Source: Posidonia oceanica (lineage: Eukaryota; Streptophyta; Magnoliopsida; Alismatales; Posidoniaceae). From it: DNA of 64,000 nt. Below, piece after piece: positions 21,731 to 32,659 of this stretch. The notes under the pieces were generated by a model. That model saw nothing but the letters and a program-made list of their open reading frames with translations. It was not told the origin of the DNA and did not search any database. Every line of letters starts with the position of its first letter. Position 1 is the first letter of the stretch. The position numbers and the translations under genes are program-made. The stretch spans positions 97,819,501 to 97,883,500 of the forward strand of contig JAZBRS010000026.1 of NCBI GenBank assembly GCA_037176725.1. Direction: 5' to 3'.

Positions 21731-24700
21731 ACCCCAGAAAAGCTATGCGAATGCTAATGCAAAGAAAAAGATTAGAAGAAGCCAAAGAGAGGTAAGACAG
21801 CGCGTGTGTGAGAACAGACGCTGTTCAGGGCCGCACAGAGCAGGTGTAAAGACCTGCAAAGGGGAGAGTGAGCAAACGGAGGGATTACCGCCTCTTTGTG
21901 ACCGTTTCCCACTAAACCGCTCCACGGTGTGTCTCGCACGCTGCCCAAAGCTCGCGATGCGATCGGATCGTGGAAAAGGGGGAAAAAGTCGCATTAAGTG
22001 GCAAATCCAGGGAAAACACAACGCAAAACACACGGGGAAACGCGAAACGAGGATTGGAATTGATAGACAAGAAAGGGAGGTCCTATTCTACATGCTCAAA
22101 GAGACCGAAAGCGAAAACGAGGCAAACTATGCAAATGGCATGCGAATGAACGCAATGCAAAGGTTCAGGAGGGCATACCCGGAAATCCTGGTGTCTGATC
22201 TGAAATCTGCTTGGTCCGTGCTGAAGAGCGCTTCGCTGCGGTCGCCTGGGCAGCTTGTTTGGGAAGATCCAACGGCCGGATTGAAAGATATCGCAGCTTC
22301 AGGGCGGAAAGGCCAGAACAGGAGAGAAGAATAGACCTAGGTGTTCAGGAGGTCCTAGGGATGTGCAAAAGGGTCCTCCCAGGTGGATGGGAGCTGAGGG
22401 GGCTCTGGTGTGTGCGAAAGAAACTTAATGCAAAGCTACATGAATGCAAATGCATGCAAGGTGCCAGAAAAGACAAGGAGGAAGACTTTTTAGAAAAAAA
22501 AGGAGTTCAAATGCTATTTTAAAAAAGAAAAGGGGCTTAAATGCAAATTTTGAAAAGGATGGGGCTTACAGGCAAAGATTCTAAGAACAGGAGGTGGCAG
22601 AGGGTAGTTTTGCAAAAAAAAAAAAAAAAGGCTTCAGAACACAGCTTTTAAAAGTCGGTATGCATCAGAGGAGGTTTTGAAAGCGAAGGACAAGCAAAAA
22701 GCAATTTTTTTAAAACATGAAGGGCTAAAATGCAATTTTTCCAGAAAACAGGGTCCTGGGGAGTCTGGGAATGCAAGTGGAGGGTCTATATGCAATTTTA
22801 TAAGAATAGGAGCTAAGATGCAACTTTAGGGGCAAAACGGTCTTTTTACATGACTTTAAAAGGATGCAAGGACCTATGTGTCATTTTTAAATCATGCAAG
22901 GGTCAAGTATGCAATTTTAGATGTAAAATGTGCTCTAAAATTACTGACCATGGACTGACATGCAATTTTTTGAAAATGCAAGGTTGAAAATGCAATGCAA
23001 TAAGCTAAGATGCATGCAAAATGATCATTATGCATTTAAAATGGACCTAGATGCAAAAAGGAAAAATCAGAGGGGCAAACATGCAATACAGTAAGCAAAC
23101 AATTTAAATTAAGACCTAGGTTCTACATTACAATGGATCAGACAGCAAAAAATGGAAAAAACAGGGATATAGAATGCAATACAATAAGGCAAACTATGCA
23201 TATTAAGATTACATGAACTACTGTAGGACCTGGATGCAAATATTGAAAGCATAAGGGCTGAAACGAAATTTTTTATAACTAGCAAACACAGTAAGTGGAC
23301 TTTCATGCAAATATTGAAAACTATAAACAGATCCTGCAATTTAACATGGTTTTAGATCAAAATAACATAAGTTTAAACATGCTTTGGACTTAAACGCAAT
23401 AATCAAAAACTTAAACGAAAGAAATGCAATGTAAAAAAAATTACCTAAGTTAACAAAAGAAAGGAAAAGAAGGGGAGAACTTACAGTGGAGGGGGCCGAA
23501 CTTCGCCGGCGATTCCTCCAGGCCGGTGGAGGAGGGGTGACGCGAGGCGGCGGCAGGCGGGGGGGGTAGCTGCGGGGTGCGACGGAGGCGAGGAGGGGCA
23601 CGGCGGTGCGTCGGCGGCGGCGGAGACGCGCGGGATGGCTGCCGTCCTTGCAGTTCCGGCGACCGGTGCCGGAGAAGAAGGCAACTCCGGCGAGTCTTTG
23701 CGGGCAGCACAGGTGACGAAACGCCTCGGGGAAAAGCCGAGGAGCAAGAGGGCGACGAGGGGAATCCGGGGGAAGTTTGCCTCGACCCTTTCGCACGCCG
23801 GAACAGCCCACCCACCTGGGTGGCTTTCGGCCGGCCGGAGAAGAGTGGGGACGGCGGAGGGCGGCGGCTGCTGCGTTGGGGAGCTCGGGGGGCGTTGCCG
23901 GAGGCCCGAGGAGGATGACGGAGGTCTCCGGGGGGTCTTCTACGGCCTGGAGCAAGATCTGGTTCGGTGGAGGCTCAACTGTGAAGGCCGAGGTGGGTGC
24001 GGCGTTGTGCGGCGTTCCAGGCCGAGGCAAGGGTACGGGCGGCTAGGTGGTTGCTTGGGGAGTGCATGGGAGGAATCGGAAGTGAATTTCACTGAGTGTA
24101 GAGGAAGTTATGGGAGTTTGAAGTTTTTGGCAAAAATGAGGACCCAAGTGTTTGTAGTGGACTGTGAGGAGTGTGGAAGGTTTTAGGGCGCGATTTTGGG
24201 TGGCTTGGGAAGGTGGTTGCTTGGTGAGTCTGATGGCAAAGTTCTGGGATTTTAGGAGGCTCGTGGTGGTGGATTTGCAATGGGGAAGGTCGGCAAGATG
24301 GTGTTGGGTGCTGAAGAGTTTGGAGCTTGATTCCGGGAAGGTTTGAAGGTGTTTTTCAGTTTTGGAAGAAGGGTGAGGGAGCTGGGAGCTTGGTCTTTGC
24401 AGGTGTATTGGCCGAACTCCTTTTCGGTTCCAAGATCTCAAGTTTTGTTGCCTCAAAGTTGCTGGTTTCCAACAGTCAAAGGGAGGGCATGGGTCTCTAT
24501 TTTCTGCCACCATTGGCAGGGCATGGAGGGAGTGGCCTTGGTCGTGGGTCGTGGGTGATGGTGGGAGGTCAAGGTGGTGTCAGGGAGGTTTGAAAAAAAA
24601 AGAAAACCAATGGGGGAGAGGTGTTGTCGTTTGCAGGTTGTGAGAGAGGAGGAGAGTGGAAAGAAGAAGAAGGGATGGAGGGAAGAAGAAGAAGTTGGAC

Positions 24701-26438
24701 ATGGGCTGGGCCTTGAGCACAGTAAAAAAGAGAAAGAAAGAAAAGAAAATGAAGGGGAGGAAGAGAGGAATGAGAAGTGGGAAAGAAAATAAGGAAGAAG
24801 AAGAAAGGAAGAGAAAGGAAATAAAATTAGAAGAAGAAAAATAAATTTAAAAAAATAAGTAAAAATACTAGAAAAGTTGTGTTGTGAGTTAGGATTTTAA
24901 TTAGATTTTTAGTGACTGTTTTTAGGTTAATTAGTGTGTTTTGGGCTTGATTAGGGTTTTAGGGTTTTGGTTTTGCTTTTAATTAGTTTTTACTTGATTA
25001 AGTGTTTGTTAAATCTTTTTAAATTGTTTTAAAAATTGTGTTTTTCTTGTTGAGCATTTTAGGATATTGATTAGGATTTTTTAGGATTTATTTTTGTATT
25101 AATTAGGATTGTTTTTAGGTTTTTAAGTTTTAGTCTTCTTAGGGTTTTTCTTTCTTAAGTCTTTTGGATTAGGTTTTTTAATTTTTATTTGCTGATTTTT
25201 CTTGATGTTTTTTAATTAGGTTTCTCTTGTTTGATTAAGAGTCTTCAAGTCCTTTTGATGTGTTCTTCATTCTTTTTAATTGAGTTCTCAAATTGTTTTC
25301 CTTAGGTTTGTTAAGTTAAGCTTTTTCTTTCATTAATTACTTATCTTAGTGTTCTTAATTGTTTCACTTCTCTTTTAGGGTTTATTTTTTAATTCTTTTG
25401 GTAGGGTTTTCACTTTTGGTGGGTCTTGATTTTGTTTTAGTTTTTTTCTAGATTTTTCAGTATTTTATTTTGGTTTGTTTCGCATTTTTTAGTTTGCATG
25501 CTTGATTTTCTTTTTAGCTTGATTTAGTTAAGTTTAAGTTTTTTAATTGATTGCTTAATGTTTTTTAATTGTTTTCCTTAGAGTTCTGGTTTGTCTCTTT
25601 TATGTTTTGGAATTTTATGGATTTTTAGGGGTTTTTATGGGTTTTTGCAAAAGAAAGAAAAGGAAAAGAGAAGGAGGAAGAAAATGGAAAAAAAAGGAGA
25701 AATAAAAGGGAAAGAGATGAGTTGGAGGGAAATGATTTTTTAAAATTCAGAGAAAATGCTAAAAATAAAATAAAAATAGGAATAAGATAGAGAAGGGATA
25801 GAAGCACAAAGGGGGCCCACAGCCAGGCCAGGGAAAGGGCAAAAAGGGGATGAAAAGGGAGATGATAATCAGGAGAGAGAGAGGAGAGAGAAAATGATAA
25901 TCCTGGAGCGAGAAAAGGATAATTTGGGTGAATGGAGGTCTTAGAGGTCTCGGAATCGGATGAAAATTGGCGAGTGGGTAGTCTAGGGCTTAAGGCATTA
26001 GGTCTGAGGTTTTGGTTTGATTCTAAGAAGGTTTTGGAGGGGTTTCAAGGTGTAGAAAAAGGGGAAATTCACCTAGGTTTTCTAGGGTTTTTGGGAATGG
26101 GTTAGGTTTAGAAATTTCTAGGTTCTAGAGTAGGTTTGTTGAGTGGGTGTTGGTGGATTTTCCTATGGATTTTGGTCAAGTTTTGAGCTCGGGAAGAGGG
26201 GTAAAGGCTTAGGTCAAGTTGGCTAGTTTTGAAGGGTAAAAAGGAGGGTTAGGGTTTGGGTTTGGCTTGGGTTTTGAATGGTTTGAGGGTAAGGTTTTGG
26301 GATTAGAAAATGGGTGTGGTTCTAGGTTTGGCTTTGAGGTTTGAGCTGGAGTTTTGATTTGGGAAAAAGGATGAAGAGAAATGTGCGATTTTGGGTTTTT
26401 CCTAGCCGCCAGAGAGATCTGCCGATTCAGCCTTGTCG

Positions 26439-26522
26439 AAATGGGGTGTCAACAGATGCCCCTCCCTGAGCGAGGTCAAGGGGACCGAGACCGCTGCTCA
26501 GGGTTGACAAGACACCCCATTT
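26439..26522 (-). promoter_or_regulatory. Inverted repeats bracketing the PPT and U3 start of element C
   Basis: AAATGGGGTGTC (26439-26450, inside the LTR) is the exact inverse of GACACCCCATTT (26511-26522). Within this, GTCAAC (26448-26453) pairs with GTTGAC (26503-26508), and CCCTGAGC (26464-26471) with GCTCAGGG (26496-26503). The PPT sits inside the resulting stem. Equivalent stems in A (18754-18829) and B (52500-52564) differ in sequence but keep pairing, for example GTCTAC in A opposite its LTR start TGTAGAC. The role is inferred only. Confidence 0.65.
26455..26474 (-). promoter_or_regulatory. Polypurine tract of element C
   Basis: The sense strand reads CTCGCTCAGGGAGGGGCATC, ending exactly at the 3' LTR. 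Purine run AGGGAGGGG. Expected primer for plus-strand DNA synthesis. Confidence 0.88.
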
Positions 26523-27004
26523 GACCGGAGGGCCAAAAGATTTGCTATTGGCGTGAGTTACTTATTTGGCGGATGCACCGAACATCGTAGCCCATTGCCG
26601 CAGTGCAAGATGCTGGGTGCAGTTGAATGGTGCTAAGTATGCAATGCATGCTAATGCGATGCAAAAGTTAGTACAAAAGTTAGTGCAACTAGAAGAGATG
26701 CTGATGCCACGCAAGTGATGCCGATGATGTTAAATTAATATGCAATGCTAGCTGAGAAGGTGCGGAGATGATGCAAGAGAGAAGATAAAAGGACGCGATG
26801 TGGCGCGAGGATCTGGCAGGGAGGCCAAACTCACGCGACAAAGCGAGGGGAAACAGGGTGCAGCTTGTCCCCGTCTGGGGAACAAGCCAGCAGGAAAGAA
26901 AAGAGTGCGAGGGGAGAGAGGCCAACTCTCCTATCGCAGAAAGGGGGTGCGTGACTTTGTCTTCCTGGGACAAGGTTACGCCGAAAAGGAGGAAAAAAAA
27001 AATG
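26475..27004 (-). other. Element C, 3' UTR next to the PPT
   Basis: No credible gene. The first 125 bp contains a block shared with A and B ('cgtgagttacttattt.ggcggatgcaccgaa' type, 26553-26582). The rest (26600-27004) is rich in 'gatgc' words and has only short frames. Confidence 0.65.
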
Positions 27005-27990
27005 ATAAGGTGACGGGCTTATCGTCCGGATAGTTTACGGTCCTATCAACCGGGAGTGACAGTTTACGGTCCTGTCAACCGGAGCAGTTGTGAGTGATAG
27101 TTACTGGATATCAGCCGTATAACATGGTTGTGGGTGATAGTTTAGGAGTATCAGCCTAACGACAGTTTATGGTCCTGTCAACCGGTGGATAGTTTACAGA
27201 CCTATCAACTGGAGCGACAGTTTACGGTCCTGTCAATCGGAAACCACAAACCATGAGTGATAGTTACTGGATATCAGCCGTATAACGCAATGCCGGATAG
27301 TTTACAGTCTATCATCTGGAACGACAGTTTACGGTCCTGTCAACCGGCGGATAGTTTACAGACCTATCAACTGGAGGATAGTTTACAGTCCTATCAACTG
27401 GAAACGGCATTGCGAGGGACAGTTACTGGATGTCAGCCGTATAACATCATTGCGCGTGGTAGTTTACAGTCCTACCAACTGGAGCGACAGTTTACGGTCC
27501 TGTCAACCGGCGGATAGTTTACAGACCTATCAACTGGAAACGCGCAATGATGAGGGATAGTTACTGGATATCAGCCGTATAATGCAATTGCTGGTGATAG
27601 TTTAGGAATATCAGCCTAACGACAGTTTACGGTCCTGTCAACCGGCGGATAGTTTACAGACCTATCAACTGGAGGATAGTTTACAGACCTATCAACTGGA
27701 AACCGCAATTGCAAGGGACAGTTACTGGATGTCAGCCGTATAACGTAATTGCACGCGATAGTTTACAGACCTATCAACTGGAGCGACAGTTTACGGTCCT
27801 GTCAACCGGCGGATAGTTTACAGACCTATCAACTGGAAAAGTGCAATTACGAGGGACAGTTACTGGATGTCAGCCGTATAACACAACTGCAGGCCAACCA
27901 TGGATCGGCCAGAAGATAGTTTAGGTTATCAGCCTGAGAGTGATTGATTGTTGATAGTTTCGGATATCAGCCTAGCACGAGTTTGATAGA
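27005..27990 (-). repeat. Array of short hairpin units in the element C 3' UTR
   Basis: Roughly 35 units of about 25-30 bp. The main types are GACAGTTTACGGTCCTGTC, GATAGTTTACAGACCTATC, and a GATAGTTACTGGATATC unit that is followed by 'agccgtata'. Each has a short stem (GACAG/CTGTC, GATAG/CTATC, GATA/TATC), and where one arm changes the other changes with it. Units are arranged in larger groups of about 170-190 bp that differ in order. No coding frame is credible. Confidence 0.8.
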
Positions 27991-28004
27991 TTGATTGATA
28001 AGAG

Positions 28005-28690
28005 GGGGCAAGATCATGATGAGAGATTAAGCTAAAGAGGGGATGAGATCATGATGAGAAATTAAGCTAAAGAGGGGGGTGAGATCATGATGAGAAATTA
28101 ATCTAAAGAGGGGATGAGATCATGATGAGAAATTAAGCTAAAGAGGGGACGGGATCATGATGAGAAATTAAGCTAAAGAGGGGGGTGAGATCATGATGAG
28201 AAATTAATCTAAAGAGGGGATGAGATCATGATGAGAAATTAAGCTAAAGAGGGGACGGGATCATGATGAGAAATTAAGCTAAAGAGGGGGGTGAGATCAT
28301 GATGAGAAATTAATCTAAAGAGGGGATGAGATCATGATGAGAAATTAATCTAAAGAGGGGATGAGATCATGATGAGAAATTAAGCTAAAGAGGGGGGTGA
28401 GATCATGATGAGAAATTAATCTAAAGAGGGGATGAGATCATGATGAGAAATTAAGCTAAAGAGGGGACGAGATCATGATGAGAAATTAAGCTAAAGAGGG
28501 GGGTGAGATCATGATGAGAAATTAATCTAAAGAGGGGATGAGATCATGATGAGAAATTAAGCTAAAGAGGGGACGAGATCATGATGAGAAATTAAGCTAA
28601 AGAGGGGATGAGATCATGATGAGAAATTAAGCTAAAGAGGGGGGTGAGATCATGATGAGAAATTAATCTAAAGAGGGGATGAGATCATGA
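28005..28690 (-). repeat. 35-bp tandem repeat in the element C 3' UTR
   Basis: About 19 copies of a unit containing GAGATCATGATGAG and 'aaatta.(g/t)ctaaagagggg'. Variants alternate between 'gggat', 'ggggggt' and 'gggac' ends, giving a visible multi-unit pattern. The unit includes the palindrome ATCATGAT. Confidence 0.92.
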
Positions 28691-28970
28691 TAAGAATGAT
28701 AAGATATCGGACTTATCGGCCGGCAAAGAAGGGGTAAGGGAATGATGAGAATGATAAGATATCGGACTTATCGGCTGGCAAAGAAGGGGTAAGGGAATGA
28801 TGAGAATGATAAGATATCGGACTTATCGGCCGGCAAAGAAGGGGTAAGGGAATGATGAGAATGATAAGATATCGGACTTATCGGCCGGCAAAGAAGGGGT
28901 AAGGGAATGATGAGAATGATAAGATATCGGATTTATCGGCCGGCAAAGAAGGGGTAAGGGAATGATGAGA
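28691..28970 (-). repeat. 58-bp tandem repeat in the element C 3' UTR
   Basis: Five near-identical copies of a unit with 'gataagatatcggacttatcggccggcaaag' and 'aggggtaagggaatgatgaga'. Each unit contains a GATAAG..CTTATC stem in which the outer pairs match the A 3' UTR motif GATAAGT..ACTTATC. Confidence 0.92.
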
Positions 28971-29902
28971 AGAAACCATCCCTATGACGCCAGGAACGTC
29001 ATAGGGGAAAGGGGGAGAGAATGATACTGTGGGGCGATCAAAAGATGCCCCTGGTGTCGGGATGACACCAGGGGTTGGCCAGCGCGTCCAAGGCATCGAA
29101 AGCAGAGAGTGATGACAAGAGTGTCGTGCTTGTCAGACGAGTAGTTTGGGGTACCAGCCCGCAAGGGATTCAGCTGAGGGCGATCAGCTGGGGACTCAGC
29201 TGGGGTGACCAGCCGAGAAGAGTGTTAGGTTGACGGACCTTTCGCCGAGCAGTTTGGGGTGCCAGCCCGCGGGGATGATGATCCAGCTGGAGCGACCAAC
29301 TGGGGACGACCAACCGAGAAGGGGACTCAGCTGGGGATGATCAGCTGGGGACGATACCACCGGACGACCAAAAGATGCCCCCGGTATCAGGATGATACCA
29401 GGAGATGGTCGGTACGCCCCTGGCATCAGGATGCAAGGACAGATAGGCGAGTGGATGGATGATAGGTTGACGGACCCATCGCCGAGCAGTTTGGGGTGCC
29501 AGCCCACGAGGGACTCAGCTGAGGATGAACAGCTGAGGAGGATAACAGGTTGACGGACCTTTCGCCGGGCAGTTTGGGGTGCCAGCCCGCAGAGGATGGT
29601 GGTCCAGCTGGGGGCGACCAACTGGGGATGCCGGACAGCGGAGCTGAGTGTCGCGGGCCTGCAGATGCTCTGGGCTCCGGATTGGGTGCTGAGGACTTCG
29701 CCGCGCTGGGATGTCTGCAAGTCTGATTAGAGGGCCCAAGATAATGATGATGATGATATGCAATGCAGCAAAGAGTCTTGATGTGCAAGCAGAAAGCAGA
29801 AACAGTTTTTATTGATATGATCTTGATAAGTACAATGCCTGAGGCAGGCCAGAAAAGCACAGCACAAACTGAAAGAAGACCACATGATGGTCGCACAAGG
29901 GC
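28971..29902 (-). other. Element C 3' UTR, strong hairpins and 'ggctgg' modules
   Basis: Holds hairpins CCCTATGACG/CGTCATAGGG (28980-29006), CCCCTGGTGTC/GACACCAGGGG (29048-29074) and an imperfect CCCCCGGTATC/GATACCAGGAG (29378-29404). The sense module 'gggctggcaccccaaactgctcgg' recurs (about 29140, 29255, 29485 and 29570), and 'cagctg' words are frequent. Frames such as 29196-29720 follow from the repeats. The PMD-like stop codon is at 29903. Confidence 0.7.
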
Positions 29903-31105
29903 CTAGTCAACCTGGGCCTTCTTCGGCTGCCTGGAGTCGGGGAACAAGGGGCCGCCTGGCGGGACTTCAGTGATTGGCCAGAGCTGTCGGACTTCCGCTT
30001 CATAATCAGAAGTGCATCCAGTACCTCTCACGGCTGCAACGTCTGTAGATTGGACCCCATGCTGCATCAGACTAGCAAGCTTCTTGGTCGGGGCAGTTGT
30101 GCTGAGAGGGTACGTCTGTAGAAGCTTGGGCGCTGTACTGTCGATGAAGGCGCCCTGCTGGAAGCCGAACTGGCGCATGACCCTGATTGGGTGGTACTCT
30201 ACGCCTGCTGTGAAGCCTGGAAGAACGATCAGTCGCGTGTCGCGCGCGCTGAAAAAGACAGTGAATGGCTCGGCTGCAGAGGGGACGATACGCCAGGTCA
30301 CAGCGTCGTCAGTCAGTGCTGACAGCCTCTCGTACTCTTCTTTGACGCTCTTGTCTGCTCTGGTACGGACGCTGCTGCAGTATGCTTCGAAGGCGTGTAC
30401 TTGAGGGCGCAGAAAGTCCATCTCTAAGTGCGCAGTCAGCCAGACTTGTATGAGTGCTCCGCAACCGTGGAAGTGGCGGCAGCGATGAGAAATGCGGTCC
30501 AGCCCGCGATAGGTCTCTGCCAAGACAACTGGTGCCAGGTCTATGTGCTGGGTCACCACAGCTAGCGCAATCTCTGCGACCTCGATGGCCACTGTCAGTC
30601 GGCCATGAGTAAAGATCAGCTCGCCCAGAAAGCGGATGACAAATCCTCGGAGCCACAGCTCATCTCCGAGGTCGGCACGCTTGTTCATGATATCATTGAA
30701 GTGTGCAAGGCGAAGCATAGGCTCTGGTCCACTGGTGCAGATTAGTCTCTGTTGGCAGGTTCGAGTGGATAGCCCAGTCAGCTGGCTTAGGACTTCGAGA
30801 TATCCGTCGCGTCTCATGAAAATAGGAGGCCCCATGATTTTTGAAAAGCCGCAGATCCGACGCACCTCTTCCAGTGTGGGTGTCAGTTCAGTCTTGCCAA
30901 AGCGGAAGACGTGGTGTGCCGGTTTCCAGAATCTTGCGGCGGCACACAGAAGGTGGCGGCTGACTTCCACATCAGCAGCCTTCAGCAGTTTAGTTGGTAT
31001 GCCCCACAGGCGCAGCTTTTCACAGTCTACTTGAGTGAGCCTGCCGATCCATTCTCGCAGGGCTTCCGAGCAATGTGCAGGAGTTAGCAGAGTAGGGAAG
31101 CCCAT
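29903..31105 (-). CDS. PMD/DUF7745-like protein carried by element C
   Basis: An intact frame of 400 residues on the element's sense strand, between pol and the 3' LTR. Recognisable words: LWGIPTKLLKAADVEVSRHL, FGKTELTPTLEEVRRICGF (residues about 68-86), IFTHGRLTVAIEVAEIALAV, and IRVMRQFGFQQG near residue 310. The TPTLEEV word and the RQFG word match the plant mobile domain / DUF7745 style seen in plant genes and transposons; this assignment is from memory of the family, without a search. No signal peptide or membrane segment is evident. The first ATG is at 31105, but the frame is open 16 codons further upstream to an AG|GTA at 31153, preceded by in-frame stops (TGA, TAG), with a branch-like CTGAC nearby. 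A spliced mRNA may therefore start the frame there. Element A has a decayed copy with the same layout. Confidence 0.8.
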   Translation of the reverse strand: MGFPTLLTPAHCSEALREWIGRLTQVDCEKLRLWGIPTKLLKAADVEVSRHLLCAAARFWKPAHHVFRFGKTELTPTLEEVRRICGFSKIMGPPIFMRRDGYLEVLSQLTGLSTRTCQQRLICTSGPEPMLRLAHFNDIMNKRADLGDELWLRGFVIRFLGELIFTHGRLTVAIEVAEIALAVVTQHIDLAPVVLAETYRGLDRISHRCRHFHGCGALIQVWLTAHLEMDFLRPQVHAFEAYCSSVRTRADKSVKEEYERLSALTDDAVTWRIVPSAAEPFTVFFSARDTRLIVLPGFTAGVEYHPIRVMRQFGFQQGAFIDSTAPKLLQTYPLSTTAPTKKLASLMQHGVQSTDVAAVRGTGCTSDYEAEVRQLWPITEVPPGGPLFPDSRQPKKAQVD

Positions 31106-32459
31106 TGCGCTGATTGCAGCAGACAGGCTGATGGATGCAAAGCTTGACGGTACCTGCTATCAATAAACAGTCAGATCTCGCAGGTATGTAACCATTGGCA
31201 ACAAGCAGAAACTGAAACTGAAAACGTAGTTCCATATGCATTTAGCAGTTGATAACGGAACATAGCAGTTTAAGCACTGATAAGCAGGGGGATTTTGTTG
31301 CAGTCTTGCGGACATGGGGGCAAGGGCTGGCAGGAGATCTGGACCAGCGCAGCTCGAGTGCCGTCGACGTGCCTCTGCTGGGGAGAAGTACTGCCTCAGG
31401 GCCTGAGCGTGTTGCAGAGCGGAGTGATTGATGCGAAAAGAAATGACAGAAGAGGATGCATCTATGCAGGATGCAAGCGCTATGCTTATGCGGACGAGTA
31501 GTATTAGATGAATGAGTATGCTTGAATGGATTAGCATGCTCGGATGGATGGGTATGCTTGGATGGATGCTTGAATGCCCTCAGCGTGCGGAGTGCTTTGG
31601 TGCCTGCTATAGAGGAAGGGAGTGGTCCTTGACTCACTGGGTCCTACTCAGACTCTCGGCTTATTGGTGGCGCTCCGGAACAGGTGTTGGCATTATACAG
31701 ATGGTGATATGGTGAGGACAGGCTACTGGCTGCGCTTTCAGGACCTACACCTATTCTTTCAGCTCTCTCTTTTTTGAAAGGTTTCTCCCTCATGGGTATG
31801 CAGTCCTTTTTCTGCCCCTAGCTAGAAGAAGGGTAAGTGTTGCTCTTGGAGGGATGTGGTAGACCCTTTTCAAGCTTAACTCCCTGGGGATCTCTAGTGA
31901 TGGTATGGGGGATAACAGTGCCTGTATTTTTTGGGCTACCTTTGCCTTTCTCTTCTTCTTTTTTTTTTTGTTTTTTTGCTTTACTTGCTTTTTTCCTTTT
32001 TTTTTTTTTTTTTTTTTTGGTTTTTGTTCTATCTCTTTTCTCTTTCTTTTTTTTTTCGCTTGTTGTTTTGCTTTTCTCTTTCTTTTTCAGACTTTTGCTA
32101 TCCCCATTTTGGTGGCAAAAGGAGGGAGCTTGAACTGTAATAGATTTAGGCTTTGGGTCTGCTGTGTGATGGGTAGAAGGAATAGGGTTAGACTGCACAC
32201 CCCTATCTCTAGGGCTGGCCTGTGTCTTCGTCCTCTGTCCCTTGGATGTGCCCAAGCCTAGATGTCTACTCTCACCTTTTCAGATTCACATCCTAACATT
32301 TTTCTCTCGCAGAGATGTATGTCCTTACGAGATTAGACAGTTTGCCTGTCCTCACTGGTGGTGGCTCCCTCACTTGCTAAGACATCTAGGTAGTGCCGGG
32401 TGAGGCAGGGTGACTCTTTCCAGAGCAGGCAAGCACTTCCGGTTGTCATCACCGGGCCA
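31106..32459 (-). other. Element C, spacer between pol and the PMD-like gene
   Basis: No credible gene. Contains a possible 3' splice site at 31154-31155 (sense AG before GTACC) and a T-rich plus-strand (A-rich sense) tract at 31950-32095. The stretch 32140-32459 aligns with A 14535-14850 (for example 'ggaagtgcttgcctgctctggaaagag' on the sense strand). A frame at 31242-31637 is not conserved in A. The A-rich tract is much shorter in A. Confidence 0.6.
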
Positions 32460-32600
32460 AAGATACAATGCTTGAGAGAATGACGATGATGATTTGAAAA
32501 GAAAGGGGGCAAGAGCTGAAAGGATGACGATGATGATGATTTGAATAGGGATGTAGGAGTTGAAAGGATGACGATGATGATTTGAAACAGAGTTGAAGCA
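32460..32600 (-). repeat. Three 50-bp units just after the C pol stop
   Basis: Units containing 'aggatgacgatgatgattt' occur at about 32477, 32520 and 32565, spaced about 45 bp. They start 60 bp after the gag-pol stop. Confidence 0.7.
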
Positions 32601-32659
32601 AGAAGGCGAGAATGAAAATGCAAGTGGGAGAAGGGCATCTGCAACGGGGCCACTTTCGG

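Larger units (their letters stand above)
20651..26454 (-). repeat. 3' LTR of element C (5,804 bp)
   Basis: The plus strand starts TGTAGCGATCCC and ends GTGTCAACA, so the sense strand reads TGTTGACACCCC...GATCGCTACA. It contains the hairpin block (20971-20995), a repeat array (21273-21730), A/T-rich 'tgcaatttt' sequence (22430-23450), a GC-rich part (23480-24060), and a T-rich part with 'ttttagg' words (24880-25600). Many short or long frames inside, including 353 codons at 21273-22334 and 229 codons at 23341-24030, occur equally in the other LTR and look like products of base composition and repeats. Confidence 0.96.

Noticed and set aside
21273..22334. 353-codon Lys/Arg-rich plus-strand frame in the C LTR (also 43400-44467)
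   Set aside because: It is produced by a 30/90-bp tandem repeat whose period is a multiple of three; equally long frames exist on the opposite strand, and it is antisense to the element.
23341..24030. 229-codon minus-strand Pro/Arg-rich frame in the GC-rich part of the C LTR
   Set aside because: Stops are rare because of high GC; a 1-bp difference in a G run between the two LTRs shifts the frame (split differently at 45468-46156), and no domain is seen.
28005..28690. CRISPR-like regular array
   Set aside because: Units are directly adjacent without unique spacers, in a plant retrotransposon 3' UTR; it is a simple tandem repeat.
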